Part shown: one piece after another, positions 14,601 through 21,931 of the stretch
How the letters are laid out: each line of letters opens with the position of its first letter
Numbering within the stretch: the stretch's first letter is position 1
From: a virus
DNA length: 21,980 nucleotides
Direction: 5' to 3' (one strand)
IMG/VR virus record: IMGVR_UViG_3300047483_000007
Span: 1 to 21,980 of that record
The notes under the pieces: generated by a model
Seen by the model: only the letters and a program-made list of their open reading frames with translations
What the model was told of the DNA's origin: nothing
The model's database searches: none
Translations under genes and position numbers: made by a program

Positions 14601-16743
14601 TCTCAATGTTACGCATAACAAAGTTAATGCCATTTTGAATGGTACTTTTTGCTGCAGTTGTAGCCATTGCTTGAGCAAATCCTGAACCCTCTGCAAGAAC
14701 ACCAGAAATCATAGGTTCCATTACGGAGTTCTTAGGAATATATGAGAATCGGTACAACTGATTTAGGGAGAAAGCCTTATTTCCTAATTCAAAAACAGAA
14801 CGTGCAGCATCTTTTGTAAGACCTGCTGCATTTTTTACAGAACCTACAACAACATTCTTCTCGCGGCGGGCAGCACGTAGAATCATACGGTCAAGTTCGC
14901 CAAATGGAAGCATTGGCATAGCATTATTTAGTTGACGCTGGGTTTTAATATCAACTGAGATACGAACACCAGTCGGGTCCATAGAGTGACCATACTGACG
15001 TAGGTCTCCGTGCACCGCACGTACGTTACTCATCAACTCTTCTACGAACTGGTCAATGATTTCGTTATTGTAGAAGCCACGGCTATATGCAACTGTACGA
15101 GCAAGACGCTTATTAAGGCTATCAATTACTTCTGCACGAGCAGCATCTGTTTGAGCAGAGACAAATTCATCAATAATCTTACGGCGATAGTCTGATACAG
15201 TCATAGCGGTAAGGTCATCTGTAACAATGAACTTAGTTCCTTTAGTAAATAAAGGAGCGTCATCAAATACAGCAAGCAATTCATCAACGCCATCAAGAGG
15301 ACGTAGACCAGAGTTGGTAACTAGACCCTTTGGCATATAAGTTCCAAAGGTTCTCATCAAAACAGTAGCAGGTCCACCAACAATATTGCCGCCAAGAATG
15401 GTTTGAGTTACTCCACCAATCTCACTAAAGTCACGCTCAAGGCGTGCTACCTTAAGTTGCATAGCACGAGAGCGTGATTTTGCGTAAAGTTCCTTACCGA
15501 TAATTGGTTCTGCTGGCTTATAGTTTTTGCCAAACATACGAGGCTCTACGCTTGTAAGACCAGTCTGAGGATTTAGTTCTTCTTTTAAGAACGCATCAAA
15601 AATTTCTTGTTGCTTTGGATTCTTTGCAATTGCATCATCAAATGCTTGCATCCAACGAGCACGCTGTTCGGCTGTATATGTACGAACTTTACCTGTTTCT
15701 AGGAAGTCCATCTGTACTTGCTTAGTTGCATCAGCGATATACCATAAGTCATCAGACATTTGAGCAGCAGTTAGACGCTCAATTGCTGGACCATAGCCCT
15801 TATCTGCTAACAATAAGTCACGAACAAACTGTGGGTCTTTTGTTTCTTTAAGCAAACGTGGAAGATTTGGGTTAAGACTGTGACGCTTTGCAATTTCAGT
15901 AATCTGAATGATGTTATCTGAAGCAGCAAGGTCTTCAATATCCTGACCAATAACGCTTAGGTTGCCCTCTGCTCCACCTGATTGACGATAACGAATATGT
16001 TCATCAGCCAAGTTTTCCCATTGTGGCATAGCGTCTGCATCACCAACACGAAACTTTGTAGTAAGTCCTGCACGAATTGATGCAGCCTTAACTGCCGCAC
16101 CAGCCGCAGTACCTGCGCCCTGGATTGCAATATTCTTAATAATAAAATCATTTGTTCCAGTAATAAATTTACCAAGAATATTATCTTCAAAATTTTTCTT
16201 GATGTCTTTATCGTCCCATAAATCAATGTTATCAACATCAATTCCACCAAGTTCAAGAATGCCAGCCTCAAATTGACCCAATGGATTAAGTTTTGACTTA
16301 AGCATTGATACACCAAGAGAAACTTTTTCAGACCTCTTGTAAGCATCAATTACATCTGATAACTGAAAGCCTTGACGAAATTCGTCTGACTTGTAAAGTG
16401 GACTTTCAGGGTCAGTTAAAAGATTATATGTTGAAATAGGGCGAGCAATGATTGGGCTAAAGACATATTGTTCAGCCTTGTTTGCTAGTTCAAGCACAGG
16501 GTCAACAACCTTAGCCATTGACTTCTGTGTGTTACCTAATCCAGCGGCTTCTAAAGATTTGTTAATTGCTTGCTGAGATGCAAGTCCTGCTGCTGCTGCA
16601 ACTTCAGGCTTGCTACGCGCTACAGATGCTGCACCAAATGATGCACCTGCACCAAGAACAGGCGACAATAAACCGCCAGCAAATTCAACAGCACCTTTAC
16701 CAACATTCTTAAGTGTGCCTGTAAAAGAACTCCATAAAGACAT
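11662..16743 (-). CDS. Giant 1693-aa probable internal virion / ejection protein
   Basis: This is the largest gene in the window, about a quarter of it. The N-terminus (about residues 8-66) is Gly/Ala-rich and weakly hydrophobic (VEFAGGLLSPVLGAGASFGA), and a second such stretch is at about 205-222. Residues about 720-895 are long charged helices typical of coiled coils (KKEIQRELNALSEQYNQAII, VKKDLRAAEKIVDNIEANLN). Around residue 1170 comes TMTFPNAMASGIYRYTGFAA, followed by aromatic-rich segments (YSYDDLFPFG, RQWILYEMGDG). The C-terminus is a charged helical region. I see no RNA-polymerase or lysozyme signature. Position before the capsid genes and the mixture of helices with amphipathic segments fit a podovirus-style internal or ejection protein better than a tape measure. 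Start shares a base with the preceding stop (TAATG). Confidence 0.65.
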   Translation of the reverse strand: MSLWSSFTGTLKNVGKGAVEFAGGLLSPVLGAGASFGAASVARSKPEVAAAAGLASQQAINKSLEAAGLGNTQKSMAKVVDPVLELANKAEQYVFSPIIARPISTYNLLTDPESPLYKSDEFRQGFQLSDVIDAYKRSEKVSLGVSMLKSKLNPLGQFEAGILELGGIDVDNIDLWDDKDIKKNFEDNILGKFITGTNDFIIKNIAIQGAGTAAGAAVKAASIRAGLTTKFRVGDADAMPQWENLADEHIRYRQSGGAEGNLSVIGQDIEDLAASDNIIQITEIAKRHSLNPNLPRLLKETKDPQFVRDLLLADKGYGPAIERLTAAQMSDDLWYIADATKQVQMDFLETGKVRTYTAEQRARWMQAFDDAIAKNPKQQEIFDAFLKEELNPQTGLTSVEPRMFGKNYKPAEPIIGKELYAKSRSRAMQLKVARLERDFSEIGGVTQTILGGNIVGGPATVLMRTFGTYMPKGLVTNSGLRPLDGVDELLAVFDDAPLFTKGTKFIVTDDLTAMTVSDYRRKIIDEFVSAQTDAARAEVIDSLNKRLARTVAYSRGFYNNEIIDQFVEELMSNVRAVHGDLRQYGHSMDPTGVRISVDIKTQRQLNNAMPMLPFGELDRMILRAARREKNVVVGSVKNAAGLTKDAARSVFELGNKAFSLNQLYRFSYIPKNSVMEPMISGVLAEGSGFAQAMATTAAKSTIQNGINFVMRNIEKSKTIFPSAKKEIQRELNALSEQYNQAIIIRDQVYAQYEQFFSKVPGVSPKARADWADIVKKDLRAAEKIVDNIEANLNRYTVEYGKPIEVPSVYNLRRRIETLKEAKDPRYAADIANAEAAIAKAVGDINTLAPELNVMTQEIAKAYDNIGKALTAIGPKLKERADLFSVAEARYAKKPVMPDTVKRTLSNGQVVEFPSFTNENYLGSAYMSEIANTNTRTLEVLGNKATVAKINTIFRNSPASITNVADPLYFGELTYVVNNFMRGDVLIDQILAGASRPQLLEWALSNRGASYARNQGRSPEDIVKIVDEAISYVNRYLPTAEAQRLAAAGTVRETDLQRVLADKLDQMVPIQPLEVPYGKPTTITRQLGAAADSLTSAAFRQLGKPENLIREVWGTVSHASRTVAKAEMLVAQGQEVSLSTLMAIRQAAAAELVADVSKVFYTIPRQQRALYLARTTMTFPNAMASGIYRYTGFAARQPKRTAGFLNSYYSLYNSYGVDKYGNPIENPMDAEYLLIPGTKEMGFNKGKGIIVSARATNFIANLPGASWAVPVLVSEFVGNKPDTNEELKKLVDKTIGKIPNYSYDDLFPFGVETTVTKQLAKTFVPAWARNLKTALSKDMTDEMWVDSLISESNRQWILYEMGDGPKPTEESVMKGTQSIYLRKFRTQFFSLLGSAQYVETKPDSLFTDYYNMLVNKYKAKGLSDTKSYEAAQKEFQSRMAMPGAEFPIDRLFVSSQEKRAYITPSAKAYSRVWDDFKGLAKELEAVNPIIVGLLTADLPKEYNPQVNKFLNDPNTTLPGGTVLNTQLKTPAMVEDELTKSRYWKAYSEYKDQLNQAAKDAGYASYRSVPDLVDALRTYANTTLKAGSEVWYAEYKQNITKGDLAWANAYGLTKIVKNKEFMDKFGNTQFWVHAKAFVDYRNSVVKAYKDAPTGTKNQVKEQWLGYLESSLDLWDPVMQNIINRYFQNDSLEDIG

Positions 16744-16946
16744 TACTTCACCGTCCCTGCTTCAAAGGTGGATGGTCCTCCCCCTTGAACTTGGTCGTCA
16801 GTGATAGCCAAAATAAATCGGTCTCTTTCCTCTGGTGATTCCCACGGAACCATTGCAAGTGGTATAGCAATCGCGTAGTTCTCATAACCAAGCGAATTGG
16901 CAAACTTGTCTAAATGGTCAAAAAAACTATTCTCTAGCCATCTCAC
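16743..16946 (-). CDS. 67-aa unknown protein, GTG start
   Basis: GTG at 16946-16944 overlaps the preceding TGA (GTGA). The product begins MRWLENSFFDHLDKFANSLG, then YENYAIAIPLAMVPWESPEE, RDRFILAITDDQVQ and a Gly/Pro-rich end. It is short, partly hydrophobic (AIAIPLAMVPW) but not a clear membrane helix. Its stop overlaps the giant gene by one base, so it probably shares translation with it and may be a chaperone or partner of that protein. No family is recognised. Confidence 0.65.
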   Translation of the reverse strand: MRWLENSFFDHLDKFANSLGYENYAIAIPLAMVPWESPEERDRFILAITDDQVQGGGPSTFEAGTVK

Positions 16947-17434
16947 AATATTTGCGCTTTCAGGTAATTGATGAATCTCTTGTAAGAATCAGGCGCACCT
17001 GGTAAGCGTGTTGCATTCATTAAATCTGGTAGATACTTACGAATCATTACCAAGTCTTCAGACTGATTGATTGGATTTGTAAGGCGTGCAGGAAGTGCTT
17101 CACTTCCACGACCACGACCAATATCAACACCATCAGAGATTGGAAGATTGTCCTGTGTTTCAGCATCAAGTGGAACTAAAGAACCAAGTAAAGAATCCAT
17201 AGGATTTACAGCAACTGGTGCAGGAGGAACTTGTCTTTCTTCTGAAGCGGTGATTGCTTTGTTGCCAGCAACGCGTTGCTCATTAGTAGCCTTGTTCTGA
17301 CTATATGCAAAACCTGTGTAATCTGTATTCATACCACTTTGTCCATTGCCACCCATAGGGTTGATGTTCATAGGATTATTCTGAGGCGCTGTCGGACGGA
17401 AACCGCCACGATTTTCTTCAGGCGCTATCGCCAT
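16943..17434 (-). CDS. 163-aa unknown Asn/Pro/Gly-rich protein
   Basis: Three ATG codons follow one another at 17440, 17437 and 17434. GAGGAGG at 17441-17447 gives the best spacing (six bases) to the third, so I take MAIAPEENRGGFRPT as the start. The first 60 residues are Asn, Pro, Gly and Met-rich (PMNINPMGGNGQSG) and probably disordered. The centre reads PVAVNPMDSLLGSLVPLDAE, and the C-terminus is helical (SEDLVMIRKYLPDLMNATRL, YKRFINYLKAQIL). The upstream gene ends inside this frame's first codons. A disordered head with a helical tail is reminiscent of small scaffolds or minor head proteins, but no family is recognised. Confidence 0.65.
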   Translation of the reverse strand: MAIAPEENRGGFRPTAPQNNPMNINPMGGNGQSGMNTDYTGFAYSQNKATNEQRVAGNKAITASEERQVPPAPVAVNPMDSLLGSLVPLDAETQDNLPISDGVDIGRGRGSEALPARLTNPINQSEDLVMIRKYLPDLMNATRLPGAPDSYKRFINYLKAQIL

Positions 17435-17675
17435 CATCATCCTCCTCTATGTCTATTAATTCGCTGTTGTATTCCTCAGCAAGTCTCATCATTCCTGCCG
17501 CATTCCACGGGGTCATTTCTGAACTTACTTCAGTATGTAGGTAACGTGTGCCGTTGTAATCTGCCCATTCGGTAATTAATACCCAGCCAGAACAGATAAA
17601 ATCTTTTCCCTCTTCGTCTGTATCAACAAGTAGACGTAGGGCTTGTTCAATTTTTGTACGAAACTCTTTGCTCAT
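17418..17675 (-). CDS. 85-aa acidic unknown protein coupled to the HslV-like gene
   Basis: The start is taken at ATG 17675-17673, in an ATGA overlap with the stop of the HslV-like gene; a longer frame from 17726 would overlap that gene by 55 bases. The product begins MSKEFRTKIEQALRLLVDTD, then EEGKDFICSGWVLITEWADY, NGTRYLHTEVSSEMTPWNAA and ends with an acidic tail (IDIEEDDDGD). It is a small alpha/beta protein with one Cys and no membrane segment. Strict coupling to the hydrolase gene raises the idea of a partner, substrate adaptor or inhibitor. This is only inference from context, and I know no named family. Confidence 0.7.
   Translation of the reverse strand: MSKEFRTKIEQALRLLVDTDEEGKDFICSGWVLITEWADYNGTRYLHTEVSSEMTPWNAAGMMRLAEEYNSELIDIEEDDDGDSA
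17441..17447 (-). promoter_or_regulatory. Strong ribosome binding site before a triple ATG
   Basis: GAGGAGG on the minus strand directly abuts three successive ATG codons. The spacing is best for the third (17434), which sets the likely start of the 163-aa gene. Confidence 0.6.
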
Positions 17676-18250
17676 TTTGCGTACTGAATCTTTGTGATAA
17701 TTGGTGGGGCTGTATAGATGTCCCACTCACAAGCATTCTTTATCGCAAGCGTAATCGCATCTTGTATATCGTGTGGGTCACTCTTATCAGCACCGTCAAG
17801 GTAAGCAATAAGGGAGCCAAGAGCAACGTCCCCACCGCTGCCAGCGTAATAGATACCGCGACTATCCCTATCCCAAGAATAATCTCCAAAGATAGGATAA
17901 ATAGTTCCGCGAATGCAGACAAGAAAGTCCGAATCGTGCGCTGCTGCATCCCCATCTTCTTTCATATCGTAGCCAGCATCCATAAATACTTTACGCATTT
18001 CTGGAATAAATTTTCTACTTACAAAACCATCAAGGTCTTGTGCCTCTGCCGCAGTTGGTTTAGGGGCTTTCCAACCAAATTGCATAATGTTTGAGCCACG
18101 TCCTGCACCACTACCTGCAATTAGCACACCATTGTTTTCAATAATCTTATGTGTAGCCATAACCATTGGTCGTCCTGATTCATCTGATGAACGTGAATCA
18201 CAACCAATCACAGCCCAAGTAGGACCTTGATATGCAATTAAGGTAGTCAT
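17672..18250 (-). CDS. HslV/20S-proteasome beta-like N-terminal-threonine hydrolase (192 aa)
   Basis: The protein begins MTTLIAYQGPTWAVIGCDSR. With Met removed, Thr1 is the N-terminal nucleophile, Asp lies at mature position 17 and Lys at 34 (in THKIIENNGVLIAG), close to the Thr1/Asp17/Lys33 catalytic set of HslV and proteasome beta subunits, with a one-residue shift. The later motif YYAGSGGDVALGSLIAY (134-150) matches the GSGG segment of HslV, and the C-terminal AITLAIKNACEWDIYTAP resembles the HslV end (…AgdicIYTN…). A length of 192 is close to HslV (about 175-180), with no propeptide. GAGGGG precedes the ATG. No HslU-type ATPase is in the window. It lies just after portal. Probable roles are prohead proteolysis or host-protein turnover; both are inference. 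Fold assignment is strong. Confidence 0.87.
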   Translation of the reverse strand: MTTLIAYQGPTWAVIGCDSRSSDESGRPMVMATHKIIENNGVLIAGSGAGRGSNIMQFGWKAPKPTAAEAQDLDGFVSRKFIPEMRKVFMDAGYDMKEDGDAAAHDSDFLVCIRGTIYPIFGDYSWDRDSRGIYYAGSGGDVALGSLIAYLDGADKSDPHDIQDAITLAIKNACEWDIYTAPPIITKIQYAK

Positions 18251-18264
18251 TGTCCCCTCTTAAA

Positions 18265-20043
18265 CTATCGTCTTGCTACTGTACGTACGCTTCCGCCACC
18301 TTGTCCTGAACCAGATAAGGTAGAGATAATGCTCATAATGTCTGGTGCTGGTTGTCCAGCAGCATTAACTTCAGGAGGAAGAGCGCCTCCTACTGGTGCA
18401 CCTACGGGAGCAGGGGACGGTTGCTCAACCATTTCAGCGGCAGCACCAGCAGGAGGAACTTGTTCTGCAGGTGCGAATGTTTCTTCAATCGCATCCTCAA
18501 GTGCTTGTCCCTTTTGGCGTGCCTTGATGACTGCAGCAATCTTCTGAACAATCTCAGTTGGGTCTCCGCCTTGTGTTGCCATAGCAGGAATTGCCTGAGT
18601 GTATGCAGTTAGTGAACCAAGCAATGCTTGACGCATTTGCTCAACTTCAATCTTTTCAATTTCTTGAGTGACGTTAATTGAGAATGGTAGTTCACGCATT
18701 GCCAAATCTTTAGAGATAAGACCGCCACCTAATGCTTGTAGCATAAAGATAAGACCTTGCGCTGGGTTTAGACCAGCAAGCATTCCGTAACGAACATCCG
18801 CTGAGTAATCACCCTTGATGTCTTTCTTAGGTGAATAAGTTAGTTCGTAAGGTGAACCAGCATCTACGCCACGAATTGTCTTTTCTTGTGGAAAAATTAC
18901 TTCATCAACCATAAAGCAAATCTGGATAACGTCACGTAGTGCGCTCGCAAAGATTGCTTGTGCTGATTTAACTTGTGTATCAAATGCGCCCATAAGTGCT
19001 TGAACACCTTGACCAGTAACAATTGAAGCATCAATGTTACCTGTGCGTCCCTCTGGATAACGAGCACCTGTGCGTAATTCTTGATTGAGTAGTGTCTGCT
19101 CTGTAAATGCACCTTGTGGCAAAGTAAGTTCTACACGGCGTACAGCAGCAGGGTTGGCGGTGCGGATAATCGCATCTCCACCAAGTTGCAATTCGTTTAC
19201 GTCTGATGGTAGAACAATTGGAGCCTGAACACTCTTCTCGGCTGCTTCCATAGCAAGCAACGCAAAGCGGTTGCGTAACAATTGGATTCCGAGGATGTCG
19301 TCAAACTGACCACGCATATCACCATCAATGGATGGCTTACGCGCTACAACAATCATCATCTTACCAAGAGGATTCTTAGCCTGTGATAGAACTAAGTTCT
19401 CTTTGCTTGGAATGTAGATAACTGACTGGTCTTTGTCGTAGTAGCGAACCATCTCAACCTGTTGGGTTAAGTCCTGCTCGTAGCGGAACTTACCGAGTAA
19501 CTGATACTCGTATTCAGGAAATAGTGCGACAAGTTCGCCTAGTTGCATCATATATTTCTTTGCAAAGGCAACGCAGCGTCCATAGCGGTCAAACTCAGGG
19601 TAAGCACCTATTGGGTTTTCTATGCGGATACGCGGCAACTTTGCTTCTTCATCCAATTCAATAATGAATGGAAGAAAGCCGTAAGTTAAATACCAGTCTG
19701 CGCCAGTGTACATCTGCACAGATAGGTCTGAATGTGAGAAGTAGTTTGAAGCAATACGGGTACGAGTGTCTGCAAACTTGCGAGCGCGGTCCTTAACAGA
19801 GTTAGCCGCAGCACAGTTGACCGCAGGAAGCGGAGCCATAACTTCTGATAAGTCGCGTGCGACAATATCTACGAAGTTTGCTACTACGTTTGCATCAACG
19901 CCCTCTGGAAAGAAGTCAGGATACACAGACGCAATATCGCCCTTACGAACTGCGAGTACGTCTTGAGCACGTTGGTCGCGGTCTACAGCGCGGTACTTGA
20001 GCGCCTTAACTCGCGCATCAATCTGTTCAATTGATAGTGCCAT
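18265..20043 (-). CDS. Portal protein (592 aa)
   Basis: The gene sits seven bases after terminase, with AGGAAA before the ATG. The N-terminal third reads MALSIEQIDARVKALKYRAV ... VRKGDIASVYPDFFPEGVDA, then IVARDLSEVMAPLPAVNC, consistent with the portal fold in which early helices precede a beta clip/wing (LPRIRIENPIGAYPEFDRYG). A long helical middle (IQLLRNRFALLAMEAAEKSV ... QGVQALMGAFDTQVKSAQAI) fits the stem and crown helices. The last 60 residues are Pro/Ala/Gly-rich and probably disordered (EETFAPAEQVPPAGAAAEMV). Position immediately downstream of TerL and size of about 600 support portal over other structural roles. I do not see the precise subfamily from motifs alone. Confidence 0.85.
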   Translation of the reverse strand: MALSIEQIDARVKALKYRAVDRDQRAQDVLAVRKGDIASVYPDFFPEGVDANVVANFVDIVARDLSEVMAPLPAVNCAAANSVKDRARKFADTRTRIASNYFSHSDLSVQMYTGADWYLTYGFLPFIIELDEEAKLPRIRIENPIGAYPEFDRYGRCVAFAKKYMMQLGELVALFPEYEYQLLGKFRYEQDLTQQVEMVRYYDKDQSVIYIPSKENLVLSQAKNPLGKMMIVVARKPSIDGDMRGQFDDILGIQLLRNRFALLAMEAAEKSVQAPIVLPSDVNELQLGGDAIIRTANPAAVRRVELTLPQGAFTEQTLLNQELRTGARYPEGRTGNIDASIVTGQGVQALMGAFDTQVKSAQAIFASALRDVIQICFMVDEVIFPQEKTIRGVDAGSPYELTYSPKKDIKGDYSADVRYGMLAGLNPAQGLIFMLQALGGGLISKDLAMRELPFSINVTQEIEKIEVEQMRQALLGSLTAYTQAIPAMATQGGDPTEIVQKIAAVIKARQKGQALEDAIEETFAPAEQVPPAGAAAEMVEQPSPAPVGAPVGGALPPEVNAAGQPAPDIMSIISTLSGSGQGGGSVRTVARR

Positions 20044-20050
20044 TTATTTC

Positions 20051-21916
20051 CTATCCGTATATTTGTTGCCATTGTTCTGCAATGGCTTCATCAAGATTTA
20101 TACTTACTCGCTGTGAGCCTTGTGCTCGTGTGGTCCAACGGTTATTGGTATAACGCTGCATATATGAACCTTGTTGCATCATTTCGCGGATGCGGATGAT
20201 TGCAAACCACATAGCCATAACGCAGTCTGTTGCGTTGCGAGTGTCTGGTTTCCAAGTAATCAACTGTTGGATTAGTGACTTAAGACCCTCACTACCCTCA
20301 GTGCTTGGTAATTCTATTAAGTTGTTATCTTGGAATCTGCCATCACGGGTACTTCCAAATAGTGAAGACATTGAAGCCACACCAAATCCTGTATCCCACT
20401 TGTTCTTGCCAGTAAAGTGTGAGTTCAGTTGGCAACCGTGGGCAGCAAGCCAATTACGTAATTCATCATCTAGGGCGTAAGCCTTTTGGTGAGCGTTAAT
20501 TTCAATACGCAACTCTTGTGGCTTGTACTTGGTAACCCACTCTTCCATCAGAGTTCTAATCTTCTGAGGTGTTGGGTCAGTCATATTGACGCAATCTAAG
20601 ATATAGATTCGCCCGTCAGCCTTGTTGTAAGTTGCAATTACCGCAGCGGTGTTACCAGTCATTGCTGGGTCAAGACCCATAACTGTAAAACCCTCAACTG
20701 CTTTAGGATGACCTGGAGTACCAGGCTTTAGTGGTCCACGCTTTCGCATTCCGTTGACGGAACCTTGCACTGTGGCTGGGGGGAAGATTGCGTCTTCAAC
20801 GACATCTTCTTGTTGGTAGACCATAGCCCAGACACTCGGAGCAACTTCAGACCGCCTTGTAAATAGCGAGGGTCCATCCCATTTAGGATAAAGTCCGTCA
20901 GCATCTGGTTCGTCCTGCTCGCCCTCTGGTCTATCGGTCTTAGCCCAAAGTGTTTTCCAATTGGCAGGTTTCTCATCAAATTCTAAAACCGCTGGCATTG
21001 CAGCGTAGGTGAATGGAGATTTACCGCCAGTCCAGTTTGAACCGTCCCTCATCTGTTTGTATAAATCCACTGGGGCAACACGGGTTCCTACGATAATAAG
21101 TTTGCCGTGTCGTCCCAGACGTGTGATAACTTCTTTCTGAAGCCATTCAATTTGCTTTTCCCATTCGTGGGCGTTTGAGTTCATCACAACGTCATCTAGG
21201 ATAATCAGGTCGGCACGAGCGCCGTAAATCTGGGAACCAAATCCCAGGGCTTGAACCGTAGGGTCCTTTTCGCCCGAATCGCGTCCTGAGCCTAGATAAA
21301 TCATATCTGCTGACCAAGTAGGTGAATCAGCCTTGTAACCGCCATTAGGTCCAAACGCCGTCTGGAGTTTAATCCAAGATGGGTGGGATAGGCGGGTCTT
21401 GATGGCACTTAAAAATTTTCTAGCCATACCCTGCGTTTTAGAAACAATAATGATTCTTACGTTAGGTTCTGTGGCTATGCGGTAGGTCACATAGTTGATT
21501 GTGATAACCGTTGACTTGGCGTGCTCAGGTGGCACGTTGATTAAGACGCGGTTTGATGCCCCTGGCTCATAGGTCATACTTGGGTGAAGCCAGCGTGGTT
21601 CCCGACCCTCAATCAGGTCAATCCAGTTCAACTGGTGAGGGAACAACTTGGTGTCTAAGAACTGCTCAGAGAACTCAGGAAAGGAAATATCCTTTAGGTT
21701 GGCAAGTTCAGCCTTGACCCCTTTACCCGCTAGGCGGGCTTTGTCGGATGCTTCCTTGAACTCAGGGGAGTTCATCACCCATTGGCGAAAGGTTACCTCG
21801 TTGCGGTTGACGGCAGTCATAGCCGCTGAGATGGTACTACCTTGCTCTAGTAAGGCTAAGACTTTCTTTTGGGCTTCGCCCTTTGGTAAATCTACTTTGC
21901 CTGGCTTACGTCCCAT
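20051..21916 (-). CDS. terL: Terminase large subunit (621 aa)
   Basis: The ATPase centre shows a Walker A-type PPEHAKST at residues 129-136, a Walker B LIILDD at 237-242 and a coupling motif IIVGTR at 274-279. The nuclease domain carries the RNase-H-like acidic triad candidates D416 (VMGLDPAMTG), E472 (LRIEINAH) and D564 (NATDCVMAMW). The first 70 residues form a helix-turn-helix-like segment (QKKVLALLEQGSTISAAMTA, TFRQWVMNSPEFKEASDKAR), similar to small-terminase DNA-binding domains. AAAGGAG lies just before the ATG. The enzyme packages DNA into the prohead through the portal encoded next door. Length is typical for TerL with an N-terminal extension. No separate TerS is visible. Confidence 0.95.
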   Translation of the reverse strand: MGRKPGKVDLPKGEAQKKVLALLEQGSTISAAMTAVNRNEVTFRQWVMNSPEFKEASDKARLAGKGVKAELANLKDISFPEFSEQFLDTKLFPHQLNWIDLIEGREPRWLHPSMTYEPGASNRVLINVPPEHAKSTVITINYVTYRIATEPNVRIIIVSKTQGMARKFLSAIKTRLSHPSWIKLQTAFGPNGGYKADSPTWSADMIYLGSGRDSGEKDPTVQALGFGSQIYGARADLIILDDVVMNSNAHEWEKQIEWLQKEVITRLGRHGKLIIVGTRVAPVDLYKQMRDGSNWTGGKSPFTYAAMPAVLEFDEKPANWKTLWAKTDRPEGEQDEPDADGLYPKWDGPSLFTRRSEVAPSVWAMVYQQEDVVEDAIFPPATVQGSVNGMRKRGPLKPGTPGHPKAVEGFTVMGLDPAMTGNTAAVIATYNKADGRIYILDCVNMTDPTPQKIRTLMEEWVTKYKPQELRIEINAHQKAYALDDELRNWLAAHGCQLNSHFTGKNKWDTGFGVASMSSLFGSTRDGRFQDNNLIELPSTEGSEGLKSLIQQLITWKPDTRNATDCVMAMWFAIIRIREMMQQGSYMQRYTNNRWTTRAQGSQRVSINLDEAIAEQWQQIYG

Positions 21917-21931
21917 TGTGCTCCTTTAATC

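Noticed and set aside
11662-16743. Tape measure protein
   Set aside because: The gene lies before the capsid rather than after tail genes, no tail tube or tail chaperone is present, and the protein lacks the repetitive hydrophobic core usual for tape measures.
11662-16743. Virion RNA polymerase of the N4 type, suggested by size and the N4-like capsid
   Set aside because: I could not find convincing single-subunit polymerase motifs by eye, and N4 vRNAP is about twice as long.
17676-17726. Longer 102-aa version of the small gene after the HslV-like gene
   Set aside because: It would overlap the hydrolase gene by 55 bases, while the inner ATG gives a standard four-base ATGA overlap.
21648-21929. 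Plus-strand frame opposite the start of terminase
   Set aside because: It is antisense to the well-supported TerL N-terminus and has no family resemblance.
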